A model generated the notes under the pieces. The model made no database searches, was not told the origin of the DNA, and saw only the letters and a list, made by a program, of their open reading frames with translations. The position numbers and the translations under genes are program-made. From an uncultured Pseudomonadota bacterium (lineage in GTDB: Bacteria > Pseudomonadota > Gammaproteobacteria > Steroidobacterales > Steroidobacteraceae): a DNA stretch of 64,000 nucleotides. Positions 15,040 through 24,082 of the stretch are shown piece after piece. The stretch covers positions 1-64,000 of the forward strand of contig CAIPVV010000021.1 in NCBI GenBank assembly GCA_903868595.1, given 5' to 3'. Within the stretch, counting starts at the first letter, position 1; the number at the start of each line of letters is the position of its first letter.

Positions 15040-17880
15040 CTAGCCGGCGGCGGCGGCCTCCTGACGCCCGCGCTCCGGCAGCCGCGCGGCAAGCAGGTCG
15101 GAAATGCCGGCGACCGCGAGCGGGCGCGCCAGATAGTAGCCCTGCGCGCTGTCGCACCCGCGTTCGCGCAGGAAGTCGAGCTGTTCGATTGTCTCGACAC
15201 CTTCGGCAACGACTTTCTTCCCCAGCGTATGGGCCATAGCGATGATGGCCTCCGCCATCGTAGCGGAGGCGGGGTTCTCTGCAACATCCTTGATGAACTC
15301 GCGGTCGATCTTGATGGTACGAACGGGATAGCGACGCAAGTGGTTGAGGGCGGAATAGCTGGTACCGAAGTCATCCAGCGCAAGGCCCACGCCCAGGTGA
15401 GCCAGTCCCTGCAGCGTTCTCTCGGCCTCCGGGTCCGTGAAGGCCGACTCGGCCAGCTCCAGCTCGATCAGGTCGGCGGGTAGGGCGTACTGGTCCAGCA
15501 GACGCTTGAGCAGCGGGACGAAGCCCTGCTCATGCAACTGCTGCACGGAGATGTTCACCGACATGCGCGGCAGGGGCAGGCCCTGGTTGCGCCAGGCGCA
15601 GAGCTGCGTGCAGGCGGCCTCCAGCACCCAGCTGCCGATGTCGACGATCAGGCCGCACTCCTCCGCTGCCGGCACGAACTCGCCGGGAGAACGCAGGCCA
15701 CCGCGCGGGCTGTCCCATCGGAGCAGGGCCTCCACGCCCAGCAGGCTGCCGTCGCTCAGCTTGTACTGCGGCTGGTAGAAGAGCGAGAACTCGCGCCGCC
15801 TAATCGCACGGTACAGACCGGTCTCAAGCAGGCGCGTGGCACTCGTCATCATGGTGCGGTCGAAGAACATCGCAGCGCCCCTGCCCTGGTCCTTGGCGCG
15901 GTACATCGCCAGGTCCGCGTTGCGCATCAGGTCATCGATGTTCGCGCCATCATCCGGGAACAGCGTGATCCCGATGCTGGCCTGCACTTGATGCTCACGG
16001 CCACGCAGATTCACGGGCAATTGCAGGGAGTCGATCAGGCGCTGCGCAACCTGCTTGGCGGCGCCCGGATCCAGCACTTGCTGCAGGATCACCGTGAATT
16101 CATCACCGGCCAGTCGCGCGACGGTATCACCCTCTTTGACGGCGGCCCGCAGTCGCTGTGCGACGATGGCAAGCAACTGGTCGCCCGCGGCGTGGCCCAG
16201 CGTGTCGTTGACCTTCTTGAAGTGGTCCAGGTCGATGTAGAGCAGCGCGCCGCGGCTGGCGGAGGTGTTGGCCTCGGCAAGCGCCTGCTCGAGACGATCG
16301 CGGAACAGCAGTCTGTTGGGCAGCTGCGTCAGCGCATCGAAATGCGCCTGGCGGTAGAGGTGCTCGGCGCGTGCGCCGCGCGACATCGCCATGCCCAGGC
16401 GGCGCGCACAGTCCGTGCCGTGGCCTGCCAGGCGTGCGTCCAGGCGCGGCGCCTCGCCATAGCCGACCGAGAGGATCGCCGCCAGGCGCTCGTCGGCAAA
16501 CACGGGCCAGGCCCAGAAGAACTGGGCGCCAACGCGGCTCAGCGGCATGAGGAAGCTGTGCCGGCTCTCCTCGCAGCGCGCGATCGTGAGCCCGTCGCTG
16601 GAGCTTGCGAACAGCTCTATGACGGAGCTGTCCATCGGTACGCGGCTGACCGGCCATTCCTGGTTGTCATGGCTGGCCACGAACAGGCGGCCGTAGCCTG
16701 CGGCATCGGCATCGATGAGCGTGATGCCGACCGCGCGAGCGCACATCACTTCGCGCAGCCGCACCAGGACCTGCTCCAGCACGGCCTCCAGGTCCGTTGC
16801 GCCGAGCAGCAGCTCGTCGATCTCGCCCTGCGCCCGCAGCGCGGCCAGCTGGCGGCTCACGATATGGGCAGTCTGGTTGTATGCATCGAAGACTTCGGCC
16901 AGCTCCGCATCGGAGCGCAGGGGTTGCAGCGGCGTCAGCTGCTGCTTGGCCAGGTCGCCCAATGCCTCGCGCAGCAGGCGCAGCGGCGGCACGTAGTGCG
17001 TGGCATAGCGCACGGTCGCAACGAGCATGGCGGCCAGGGCCACGAGCAGCAGCAGCGGCAGCACCGCGGTGGCTGTATCAAACCGTGACCACAAGGAGGG
17101 CTGGCGAGTCGCCACCACCACCGAGAGCTGCGGCGAAGTGATCGCGTCGTTGAGCGACAGCGGCGACAACGAGCCTTCCCAGGCCGTGCCGCGTGACTGC
17201 CACGCCAGGTGGCGGTTGACCGCGCCACGGATACCGCCGCCCAGCCCCGAGGCCATGAGCAAACCCAGGGCAGGCGCCACTTCGCCGGTGCCGTGGATGA
17301 CGGTGCCGCGCGCATCCAGCGCCACCAGTGAGTAGTCCGCCGGTAGGTCCTGAAGGGGGCTCCAGAGCCACTCGCGCGAGATCTCGAAGGCGGCGACGTG
17401 CGCCACGCCCTGCTCGGTGATCGAGCGGGCGAGGAAGATACCGGTGAGCTGCGTATCCAGCGGCCGCGTCAGCAGCGCGCTGCCACCGGCCAGCATCGCG
17501 CCCAGCTGGGCGCCGGAGAACGCGAACTCATAGGCACCGGCCCGGGCCACGTTCGCGTCGTCGGTGTTCAGGAGGAACACGCCGCTGAAGGCCCGCGCGT
17601 TCTTCACTCGACTGCGCAGCAGCTCTCCCGCCGGGCCGGCATCCTCGGAAGCCAAGCCACGGGCGATCTCATCGGCGGAAGCCAGGCGGGCACTGATGGT
17701 GCCGGCGAAGAGCCGGGCCGCACTATCGAGCGCTGCTTGGCTCGCCTGCTGCTGGCGCTGGTACTGCTCGTGCGACACCAGGACGACGGTGGCCAGCAAG
17801 ACGACCGCGATCGCCGCGCCCATCGCGCAGAGCAATCGACGACTCACACTGCTGTTGAGCGTTGACCACCACTCGAGCAT
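15040..17880 (-). CDS. membrane-bound GGDEF-EAL protein (c-di-GMP synthesis/degradation)
   Basis: A 946-residue protein. Transmembrane segment 1 (about residues 15-37) and segment 2 (about 275-297, AVLPLLLLVALAAMLVA) flank a periplasmic sensor region. A GAF-like region follows (about 360-500), then GGDEF (about 515-665) and EAL (about 680-930). The GGDEF signature is AGDEF in RLAGDEFTVIL, a variant that can be active. The EAL domain keeps GVEALLRWD, DDFGTSYSAL, KIDREFI and VAEGVET, so phosphodiesterase activity is expected. ATG 17880 is directly preceded by GTG 17883; GGGAG lies upstream and better suits the GTG. The c-di-GMP riboswitch one gene downstream makes local feedback likely (inference). 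Confidence 0.93.
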   Translation of the reverse strand: MLEWWSTLNSSVSRRLLCAMGAAIAVVLLATVVLVSHEQYQRQQQASQAALDSAARLFAGTISARLASADEIARGLASEDAGPAGELLRSRVKNARAFSGVFLLNTDDANVARAGAYEFAFSGAQLGAMLAGGSALLTRPLDTQLTGIFLARSITEQGVAHVAAFEISREWLWSPLQDLPADYSLVALDARGTVIHGTGEVAPALGLLMASGLGGGIRGAVNRHLAWQSRGTAWEGSLSPLSLNDAITSPQLSVVVATRQPSLWSRFDTATAVLPLLLLVALAAMLVATVRYATHYVPPLRLLREALGDLAKQQLTPLQPLRSDAELAEVFDAYNQTAHIVSRQLAALRAQGEIDELLLGATDLEAVLEQVLVRLREVMCARAVGITLIDADAAGYGRLFVASHDNQEWPVSRVPMDSSVIELFASSSDGLTIARCEESRHSFLMPLSRVGAQFFWAWPVFADERLAAILSVGYGEAPRLDARLAGHGTDCARRLGMAMSRGARAEHLYRQAHFDALTQLPNRLLFRDRLEQALAEANTSASRGALLYIDLDHFKKVNDTLGHAAGDQLLAIVAQRLRAAVKEGDTVARLAGDEFTVILQQVLDPGAAKQVAQRLIDSLQLPVNLRGREHQVQASIGITLFPDDGANIDDLMRNADLAMYRAKDQGRGAAMFFDRTMMTSATRLLETGLYRAIRRREFSLFYQPQYKLSDGSLLGVEALLRWDSPRGGLRSPGEFVPAAEECGLIVDIGSWVLEAACTQLCAWRNQGLPLPRMSVNISVQQLHEQGFVPLLKRLLDQYALPADLIELELAESAFTDPEAERTLQGLAHLGVGLALDDFGTSYSALNHLRRYPVRTIKIDREFIKDVAENPASATMAEAIIAMAHTLGKKVVAEGVETIEQLDFLRERGCDSAQGYYLARPLAVAGISDLLAARLPERGRQEAAAAG

Positions 17881-17958
17881 CACCGACGGACTCCCAGAGG
17901 ACGCGCAAAAGCGGACCTCCAATCTATCCGCCTTACCGGCTGGGAAATGCGCAATACA

Positions 17959-18654
17959 TCACTGATTGGCAAGTGCCTTTAGGGCCAGTCCTGAATAAAC
18001 GTAGGCACCGCGCCGCCGCGATCGCGCCGCGGCAAGCATGGCCTGGGCGACCTGCGAGGCGCTGATCGACCGCCAGACCGCATGGCGACCCCGCAGCAGG
18101 GGGTTCACCAGCGGGCTGAGCGCGGCGCCCAGCAATTCCGCCGGCCGCGGCTGCTCGCGCCAGCCCAGCAGCAGCCCCGGCCGCAGGATATCCAGCGCCG
18201 GGCACGCCAGTTCGCGCAGCCGCCGCTCCAACTCCCCCTTGGTCGCCAGGTTGGGTCGCGGCGAGAGCGGATCGGCGCCCGCGGAGGAGATCACGATGAG
18301 GCGCTGCGCCCCGCAGGCCAGCGCGGTCTCGGCGAAGGTGAGCACCAGGTCCAGATCGACGCGCCTGCGCTCGGCGTCGGAGCCGGCCGCGGCCCGCGTG
18401 GAGCCCAGGCAGCAGAAGGCGTCGTCCACCCGCAGCCCCTTCAGGGCGGTGCGCGCGGTCTCCAGCCGCAAGATGCGATTGGCCAGCCGTGCGTGGTCGA
18501 AGGGCAGTGGCCGCCGGGAGAGGGCATAGACACGGCCGTACTCCGGGGCCTCCAGCAGCAGCCGGAGCAGCTTGCCGCCCACCAGGCCCGTCGGGCCGGC
18601 CAGCAGGGCAGTGCGTTTCACGGGAATGATTGGTTTTTTCGGTGGTGTAGTCAT
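17959..18654 (-). CDS. NAD(P)-binding epimerase/oxidoreductase-like protein
   Basis: A 231-residue Rossmann protein with an N-terminal dinucleotide-binding loop GPTGLVGGKLLRLLL (about residues 20-34), CCLGSTRAAAG and LIVISSAGADP. This is the atypical SDR pattern of NAD(P)H-binding proteins related to HTATIP2. The catalytic YxxxK is replaced by a looser KGELE segment, as in that family. Substrate unknown. It is divergent from a cyclopropane-synthase-like methyltransferase, a pairing also seen in some stress or light-response clusters of Proteobacteria. No ribosome binding site precedes ATG 18654. Confidence 0.82.
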   Translation of the reverse strand: MTTPPKKPIIPVKRTALLAGPTGLVGGKLLRLLLEAPEYGRVYALSRRPLPFDHARLANRILRLETARTALKGLRVDDAFCCLGSTRAAAGSDAERRRVDLDLVLTFAETALACGAQRLIVISSAGADPLSPRPNLATKGELERRLRELACPALDILRPGLLLGWREQPRPAELLGAALSPLVNPLLRGRHAVWRSISASQVAQAMLAAARSRRRGAYVYSGLALKALANQ

Positions 18655-18730
18655 CTAATATTGCTGTGCGTACGTACTACAGCGTACGGGTCGTGCGCTA
18701 CGCGCGGCAAGCTGGCAGGAGGCATTCCCT
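18655..18730. promoter_or_regulatory. divergent promoter region with CGTAC repeats
   Basis: This 76-bp spacer between two divergent genes contains GTACGTAC (18670-18677, perfect palindrome) and CGTAC again at 18683-18687, exactly 10 bp after the copy at 18673-18677. The spacing fits one helical turn and could mark an operator. The rightward gene's AGGAGG ribosome binding site is at 18717-18722. Confidence 0.35.
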
Positions 18731-19810
18731 TTGACGTCTGAACCCCAATCCGACCTGGGCATGCGCCTGCTGGAGCGCGACCTGGTGCCCGATGGCCTGA
18801 TCCGCCGCCGGATCCGCGCGCTGCTTGCCCAGCGACTGCGCGAAGAGGACCGCGGCGACCCGGAGAGACAGCAGGTCGCGCTGTCGGCCTTTGTCGCCCG
18901 CCTGCGCGCCAGCCCCGTAGCCATCAACACCGTGGATGCCAACGCCCAGCACTACGAGCTACCGACCGCTTTTTTCCAGCTTGTGTTGGGCCAGCACTTG
19001 AAGTATTCGAGCTGCTATTTCGACCTCGACAAGCCGCCAGCGCACCGGCTGGCGCACGAGCAGCTGGACGCGGCGGCCGCCCGCATGCTGGCGCTCACGG
19101 CCGAGCGCGCCGGCATCCGCAACGGCGACCGGGTGCTGGAACTCGGCTGCGGCTGGGGCTCGCTGTCCCTGTGGATGGCAAAGCATTTTCCGGCCTCGCA
19201 AATCACGGCTGTCAGCAATTCACGGACACAGCGGCAGTTCATCGAGGCGCGGGCCGCCGAGCGTGGCTTGGACAACCTCACGGTCATCACCTGCGACATG
19301 AACGCGCTGAGCTTTCCGCCAGGGACGGCCTTCGACCGCGTGGTGTCGGTGGAGATGTTCGAGCACATGCGCAACTACGCGGTGCTGCTGGAGCGCATTG
19401 CCAGCTGGATGGCGCCAGGCGCCACACTGTTCGTGCACATCTTCACGCACGTCACCTACGCCTACCCCTTCGAGGTGCGCGACGAGAGCGACTGGATGGC
19501 GCGCTACTTCTTCACGGGCGGCATCATGCCCAGCGACCACCTGCTCTACTATTTCCAGGAGCACCTGCGGATCCGCGAGCACTGGGCAGTGGACGGGCGC
19601 CACTACCAGCTCACCAGCGAGGCCTGGCTCAACAACATGGACCGCAACCGCGCGGCCATCTTGCCGATCCTGGCGGAGACCTACGGCCCGGAGCAGCAGG
19701 TGCGCTGGTGGGTGTACTGGCGGGTGTTCTTTATGTCCTGCGCGGAGCTCTGGGGCTATGACCGTGGGCGGCAGTGGATCGTCTCCCACTACCTCTTCGA
19801 GAAGCCCTGA
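18731..19810 (+). CDS. cyclopropane-fatty-acyl-phospholipid synthase-like methyltransferase
   Basis: A 359-residue class I SAM methyltransferase. The SAM loop VLELGCGWGSLSLWMA (about residues 134-149), then HYELP, YSSCYF, VEMFEHMRNY and the C-terminal WWVYWRVFFMSCAELW pattern place it in the CFA-synthase superfamily, close to the coclaurine N-methyltransferase-like bacterial branch rather than true Cfa. The substrate (unsaturated lipid or small amine) cannot be read from sequence. The start is TTG at 18731, eight bases after a perfect AGGAGG. Confidence 0.9.
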   Translation: MTSEPQSDLGMRLLERDLVPDGLIRRRIRALLAQRLREEDRGDPERQQVALSAFVARLRASPVAINTVDANAQHYELPTAFFQLVLGQHLKYSSCYFDLDKPPAHRLAHEQLDAAAARMLALTAERAGIRNGDRVLELGCGWGSLSLWMAKHFPASQITAVSNSRTQRQFIEARAAERGLDNLTVITCDMNALSFPPGTAFDRVVSVEMFEHMRNYAVLLERIASWMAPGATLFVHIFTHVTYAYPFEVRDESDWMARYFFTGGIMPSDHLLYYFQEHLRIREHWAVDGRHYQLTSEAWLNNMDRNRAAILPILAETYGPEQQVRWWVYWRVFFMSCAELWGYDRGRQWIVSHYLFEKP

Positions 19811-19878
19811 GCGGATCCGGTGTACCGCGCGGCGACGGCCCGATTGTATTCCGGGCAGCCTTGCGGCAACGTGTGCGA

Positions 19879-20277
19879 ATGGAATCCAAAATCACCGGTG
19901 GCTGCCATTGCGGCGCCATACGCTATCGCTGCAGCCGACCCGTGCACCTGCCGGCCTACTGCCACTGCCAATCCTGCCGGCGGATCGTCGGTGCGCACGC
20001 CGTCGCGTGGTTCACCGTTCCGGTGGAGGAACTGCACTTCGGTGCGCTGCGCCCGACCCAGTACCCCAGCTCCCCGGGCGTCACGCGCAGCCACTGCTCG
20101 GCATGCGGCACGACGCTGACGTACTGGAACGAGAAGGATCCGGGCGTGATCGACGTGACGGTGGCCAGCCTGGATGCGCCGGGACTGGCCGCGCCGGGCC
20201 GGCACATCTGGATGGAAGATGCGGTGGCCGGTGACTCGCCCAACGACGGGCTGCCCCGTTTCCCCCAGGACGGCTAG
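19879..20277 (+). CDS. GFA/CENP-V family zinc protein
   Basis: A 132-residue protein with the glutathione-dependent formaldehyde-activating enzyme (GFA) fold signature: GGCHCGAIRY at the N-terminus, CHCQSCRR around residue 33, and HCSACGTTL around residue 72, together binding two zinc ions. Family members act on, or are proposed to act on, glutathione adducts; most, like this one, are uncharacterised. Its stop overlaps the converging ilvA stop by 4 bp. ATG 19879 is the first residue of the conserved domain; a longer frame from 19774 would run over the previous gene's end and is rejected. Confidence 0.9.
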   Translation: MESKITGGCHCGAIRYRCSRPVHLPAYCHCQSCRRIVGAHAVAWFTVPVEELHFGALRPTQYPSSPGVTRSHCSACGTTLTYWNEKDPGVIDVTVASLDAPGLAAPGRHIWMEDAVAGDSPNDGLPRFPQDG

Positions 20278-21791
20278 CTGCCCAGGAACATCCGGTAGGC
20301 CGGGTTCGCGGTTTCCTCGGAATACGGATACTGCAGCATCGTCAGGTGCTCCATGAAGTCCTCGCGCTCGCCCTGGGGCACCTGGATGCCGGCCAGCACC
20401 CGGCCGCAGTCGGAACCGTGGTTGCGGTAATGGAACAGGCTGATGTTCCAGCGGCTACCCACGGATTCCAGGAACTTCAGGAGCGCACCCGGACGCTCCG
20501 GGAATTCGAAGCGAAACAGCAGCTCATCGTGCAGCTCGGGGGCGTGGCCGCCCACCATGTAGCGCACGTGCAGCTTGGCCATTTCGTTGTCGGTCATGTC
20601 CACCACCGCGTAGCCGGCTTCCTGCAGCTGCTTGACGGTGGCGTGGCGCTCCGCCAGCCCGCGCGTGAGGTTCAGCCCGACGAAGATCTGCGCCCGCTTG
20701 CTGCTCTGCTCGCGGTAGTTGAACTCAGTGATGTTGCGCGCACCCAGCACGCCGCAGAAGCGCAGGAAGCTGCCACGCTCCTCAGGTATCTCCACCGCCA
20801 GAAGCGCCTCGCGTCCGCCGCCAAGATCGGCGCGCTCGGCGATGTACCGCAGGCGGTCGAAATTCATGTTGGCGCCGCAGTTGATCGCAACCAGCCGCTT
20901 GCCCTGCCAGCCGGATCGCGCCACGTACTTCTTGAGTCCGGCGAGCGCCAGCGCCCCGGAGGGCTCCGGGATCGTACGCGTGTCCTCGAAGGTGTCCTGG
21001 ATCGCGGCGCAGATCTCGTCGGTCGTGACCAGCACGACCTCATCGACCAGCTTGCGGCAGATCCTGAAGGTTTCCTCGCCCACGCGCTTGACCGCCACGC
21101 CTTCGGCAAAGATGCCTACGCGCTCCAGCGTCACGCGGGTTCCGGCCTTCAGAGACTCGTACATCGAGGCCGCGTCCTCAGGCTCCACGCCGATGATCTT
21201 CGTCCGTGGGGAGAGGTACTTCACGAACGAGGCGATGCCACTGATCAGCCCGCCGCCGCCGATCGGCACGAAGATCGCGTCCAGGTCCCCGGCCGCCTGC
21301 CGCAGGATTTCCATGCCGATCGTGCCCTGCCCGGCGATGACGTCGGGATCGTCGAAGGGATGCACGAACACCATGTTGCGTTCGCTGCAGATCTTCAGCG
21401 CATGCTCGAAGGCCGCGTCGAACACGTCGCCATGGAGCACGACTTCCCCGCCCAGCGCCACGACCGCCTCAACCTTGATGGCGGACGTCGTCGCCGGCAT
21501 CACGATCAGCGCCGGGATGCCGCGCTTGCGCGCCGCCAGCGCCACGCCCTGGGCGTGGTTGCCGGCCGAGGCGCAGATCACGCCGCGGCGGGCCGCGGTA
21601 TCGGAGAGGTTGGCGATCTTGTTGTAGGCGCCGCGCAGCTTGAAGGAGAAACCGGGCTGCAGGTCCTCGCGCTTGAGCAGGATCTCGGACCCCAGGCGCG
21701 CCGAGAGCCGGGTAGCCCGGTCCAGCGGCGACTGGATGGCCACGTCATAAACCCGCGCCTTGAGGATGCGTTCGATGTAGTCGTCGGTCAT
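20274..21791 (-). CDS. ilvA: threonine ammonia-lyase, biosynthetic
   Basis: Converts threonine to 2-oxobutanoate, the first step of isoleucine synthesis. The 505-residue length is that of the biosynthetic enzyme: catalytic PLP domain (about 1-320) with the Schiff-base lysine in SFKLRGAYNK (Lys51) and the phosphate loop GGGGLISG, then two ACT-like regulatory modules (about 325-505) for isoleucine/valine control. It lies 10 bp downstream of the FHA protein gene and near ilvB on the same strand, consistent with a branched-chain amino acid cluster. Confidence 0.96.
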   Translation of the reverse strand: MTDDYIERILKARVYDVAIQSPLDRATRLSARLGSEILLKREDLQPGFSFKLRGAYNKIANLSDTAARRGVICASAGNHAQGVALAARKRGIPALIVMPATTSAIKVEAVVALGGEVVLHGDVFDAAFEHALKICSERNMVFVHPFDDPDVIAGQGTIGMEILRQAAGDLDAIFVPIGGGGLISGIASFVKYLSPRTKIIGVEPEDAASMYESLKAGTRVTLERVGIFAEGVAVKRVGEETFRICRKLVDEVVLVTTDEICAAIQDTFEDTRTIPEPSGALALAGLKKYVARSGWQGKRLVAINCGANMNFDRLRYIAERADLGGGREALLAVEIPEERGSFLRFCGVLGARNITEFNYREQSSKRAQIFVGLNLTRGLAERHATVKQLQEAGYAVVDMTDNEMAKLHVRYMVGGHAPELHDELLFRFEFPERPGALLKFLESVGSRWNISLFHYRNHGSDCGRVLAGIQVPQGEREDFMEHLTMLQYPYSEETANPAYRMFLGS

Positions 21792-21801
21792 GAGGCCAAG
21801 C

Positions 21802-23466
21802 TTAAGGCAAACTCGCCGCGGCTGCGCCGGTCCCGTGCCGGACCTGGTAGCGGAACTCGGTCGTGCCGATGGTCACGGTATCGCCGTCCTGGATGACCTG
21901 GCGCGTGATGCGCTGGCCGTTGACCCGAACGCCATTGGTGCTGTTGAGGTCCTCCAGGATCGTGTACTTGGAGGAGGTCAGCAGGACCGCGTGGTGGCGG
22001 CTGATAAAGCCGGTATTCAGGGAAATGTCGTTGTCGACCGTGCGGCCGACCGTCGTGCGCCGCCCCAGCGTGAAGGTGCGCACCTCGCCGTCCAGCTCCA
22101 GCACGAGCTCCCGCACGGCGTCCTCCAGCGACGGCTCGACGACCGCGGGCAGGGGCGGCGGCGCAACCTCCCGCCCCAGGCGCTGAATGTTCTGGTGCAG
22201 GTTCGCCAGGACCGTCGCGTGCTGCTGGGCTTGCGCCTCCAGCGCGCGAATCCGCTCATTGCGCTCGGCCTGCTCGCGCCGCGCGTCGGCCAGGCGCTGG
22301 CTGAGCAGCTCGTTGCCGCGCGTGAGCTCCTCCACGCGGGAGGCGCGGTGGGCGATCTGCGACTCGACGTGGCCGATCCGCTCCTCGGCGGCACGCAGGT
22401 CCTGCTCGCGCTCGACCACGTGTTCGCTCAGGGCCGTCCGCTCGGCCTGCAGACGCTCGAGCGCCTCCTGGTGGTCCGCCAGCGCCTCGGAATGCTGACG
22501 CTCGCGGGAGGCCAGGTGCGCGGCTGCCCGTGCCTGCACCGCCAGCAGCTCCTCCTCTAGCGCCGTCACCTTGGTGAGCAGGTCGTTGCGCGTGGCCCCG
22601 AGGCTTACCAGGTCCTGCTGCTGCCGAGCTGTGCCTTCGGCGACCTGATTCAGCTGCTGGGCGAGCGCGGCGCGCTCGGTTTCGCGGCGCGCCTCGGCCG
22701 CCTGCATCAATGCGAGCTGCGTCTCCAGCTCCACGATGTGCCGCTCCCGCTCGTCCAGCTGGGCGTCGCTGATCGCGCGGTAGCCCTCCAGGCTGCGCAG
22801 GGCTTCCAACTGCCGCTCGCTCACCGCGCGAAGCTCCGCCAGCTGGCGCACCAGCTCGGCCTGGTGGGAACCCTGCTCGGTTAGGTTCTGGCGCGCAGCG
22901 AGCGACTGTGCGCGGTCCGCATCCAGCTCGGCGTGCAGCTGGGTCACGTGCAGCGCCAGCGCATCGGCGCGCGCGTTGGCCCGGGCGAGCTGCTCGGCCA
23001 GGTCCTGCACGATACTGGCCTGTGACGCGCCGGCCTGCGTTGCCTGCCGCAGCGCCTCCTGCGCCTGCTCCAGCTCGCGGCGCGCCTGCTCGCTTACCTG
23101 CTGCCGTTCACGCTGCGCGGCCTCGCGGCTCGCGGCGAGCTCCCGTTCGTGGGACTCCCGCAGCACCTGCTCGGACGCGCGCGCCGCATCCAGCGCCAGC
23201 TCCGCCGCGACCAGGCGGTCGTCGCGGCGCGCCAGTCGCTCCTGGGCATCGCTTAGGTCCCGGGCGAGCTCGCCGGCGGCTTGCGGCAACGAGAGGATCG
23301 CGTGGGTGCCGGTTTGCAGCGAGCTCTCGGGCGCGGCGAAGCCCTTCATGATGATCGTCTGCTCGAGGTTCGGCGCGGGCCCGCTCTGCGCAAAGTCCGG
23401 GAGCGGCAGCTCGAGCGTGGCCTCGAGGTCTTCGGCGGGGGGATCGGGTCGGAACTCAACGGACAT
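21802..23466 (-). CDS. FHA domain protein with long coiled coil
   Basis: A 554-residue protein. A short acidic N-terminus contains EQTIIMKG (residues 35-42). Residues about 60-430 are a long Ala/Glu/Arg/Gln-rich coiled coil with heptad-like spacing. A C-terminal FHA domain (about 455-545) shows GRRTTVGR, ISRHHAVL and DLNSTNGVRVNG, the residues that bind phosphothreonine. The Thr in EQTIIMKG resembles the phosphorylatable TxxI/V peptides that FHA domains recognise, so self-interaction after Thr phosphorylation is possible (inference). No kinase gene is nearby. It precedes ilvA by 10 bp. Confidence 0.92.
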   Translation of the reverse strand: MSVEFRPDPPAEDLEATLELPLPDFAQSGPAPNLEQTIIMKGFAAPESSLQTGTHAILSLPQAAGELARDLSDAQERLARRDDRLVAAELALDAARASEQVLRESHERELAASREAAQRERQQVSEQARRELEQAQEALRQATQAGASQASIVQDLAEQLARANARADALALHVTQLHAELDADRAQSLAARQNLTEQGSHQAELVRQLAELRAVSERQLEALRSLEGYRAISDAQLDERERHIVELETQLALMQAAEARRETERAALAQQLNQVAEGTARQQQDLVSLGATRNDLLTKVTALEEELLAVQARAAAHLASRERQHSEALADHQEALERLQAERTALSEHVVEREQDLRAAEERIGHVESQIAHRASRVEELTRGNELLSQRLADARREQAERNERIRALEAQAQQHATVLANLHQNIQRLGREVAPPPLPAVVEPSLEDAVRELVLELDGEVRTFTLGRRTTVGRTVDNDISLNTGFISRHHAVLLTSSKYTILEDLNSTNGVRVNGQRITRQVIQDGDTVTIGTTEFRYQVRHGTGAAAASLP

Positions 23467-23572
23467 GTGCGCTCACCCGCGAAGTCATCTGTGCAAACGG
23501 TGCAACAGTCTAGCGTGCGGCCCGGGGCCCCAACGGCCCGCAGGCCGACGACCTTACGGCGATCAGCCCACG

Positions 23573-24082
23573 CTAGGCAAGGAACTGGATCAGGCGGGCA
23601 TTGCGGCCGGGCGCCGCAGCCTGGGCCGCATCGAGCAGCAGGCTCGGCTGGGACAGGGCCTGCGCAGCCGCGGCACCCTCGGACATCAGGGCCACGCGAC
23701 GCACCTGCTTGGGACGCTCGGCGGCCAGACGACGGGCGATCACGGCACCGTCTGCCAGCGCCAGCAGGTCCACCACGCGGATACGCATGGAATCCAGGAA
23801 ATCGCCGACGGCGTGGACGCCCGCCTCAACCGCGCCAACACCGCCCGCCGGGTCGGACTCGCCGCTACCCGGCAGGTCCAGCGCGTAGATCGAGCGTTCG
23901 CGACCCAGCTCCGCCAGCACGCTGGCGAACACCGGGCCGGTGGTGCCGCTGCCAGGGATGCAGACCAGCGTGGTCAGCTCGTCAAAGCCGCCGCCCGCCG
24001 GGATGGCATTGTGCACATGCAACTGCCCATAGCGGCAGTCGAAGTACGCGCGCCGCAGGCGCGGCGCCGGCCGTGTGTTCAA
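23573..24082 (-). CDS. short alpha/beta-hydrolase-fold protein lacking the nucleophile
   Basis: A 169-residue alpha/beta-hydrolase-like protein. The oxyanion strand LVCIPGSGTTG and the next motif YALDLPGSGESD are conserved. Where the nucleophile elbow GxSxG should be, the sequence reads LLALADGAVIARRLA, with Ala in the serine position. The chain also stops about 100 residues short of the usual length, without a visible catalytic His. It is probably a non-catalytic relative. The start is TTG 24082, whose TTGA overlaps the TGA stop of ilvB by 3 bases within a 4-base overlap (translational coupling). Confidence 0.72.
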   Translation of the reverse strand: MNTRPAPRLRRAYFDCRYGQLHVHNAIPAGGGFDELTTLVCIPGSGTTGPVFASVLAELGRERSIYALDLPGSGESDPAGGVGAVEAGVHAVGDFLDSMRIRVVDLLALADGAVIARRLAAERPKQVRRVALMSEGAAAAQALSQPSLLLDAAQAAAPGRNARLIQFLA

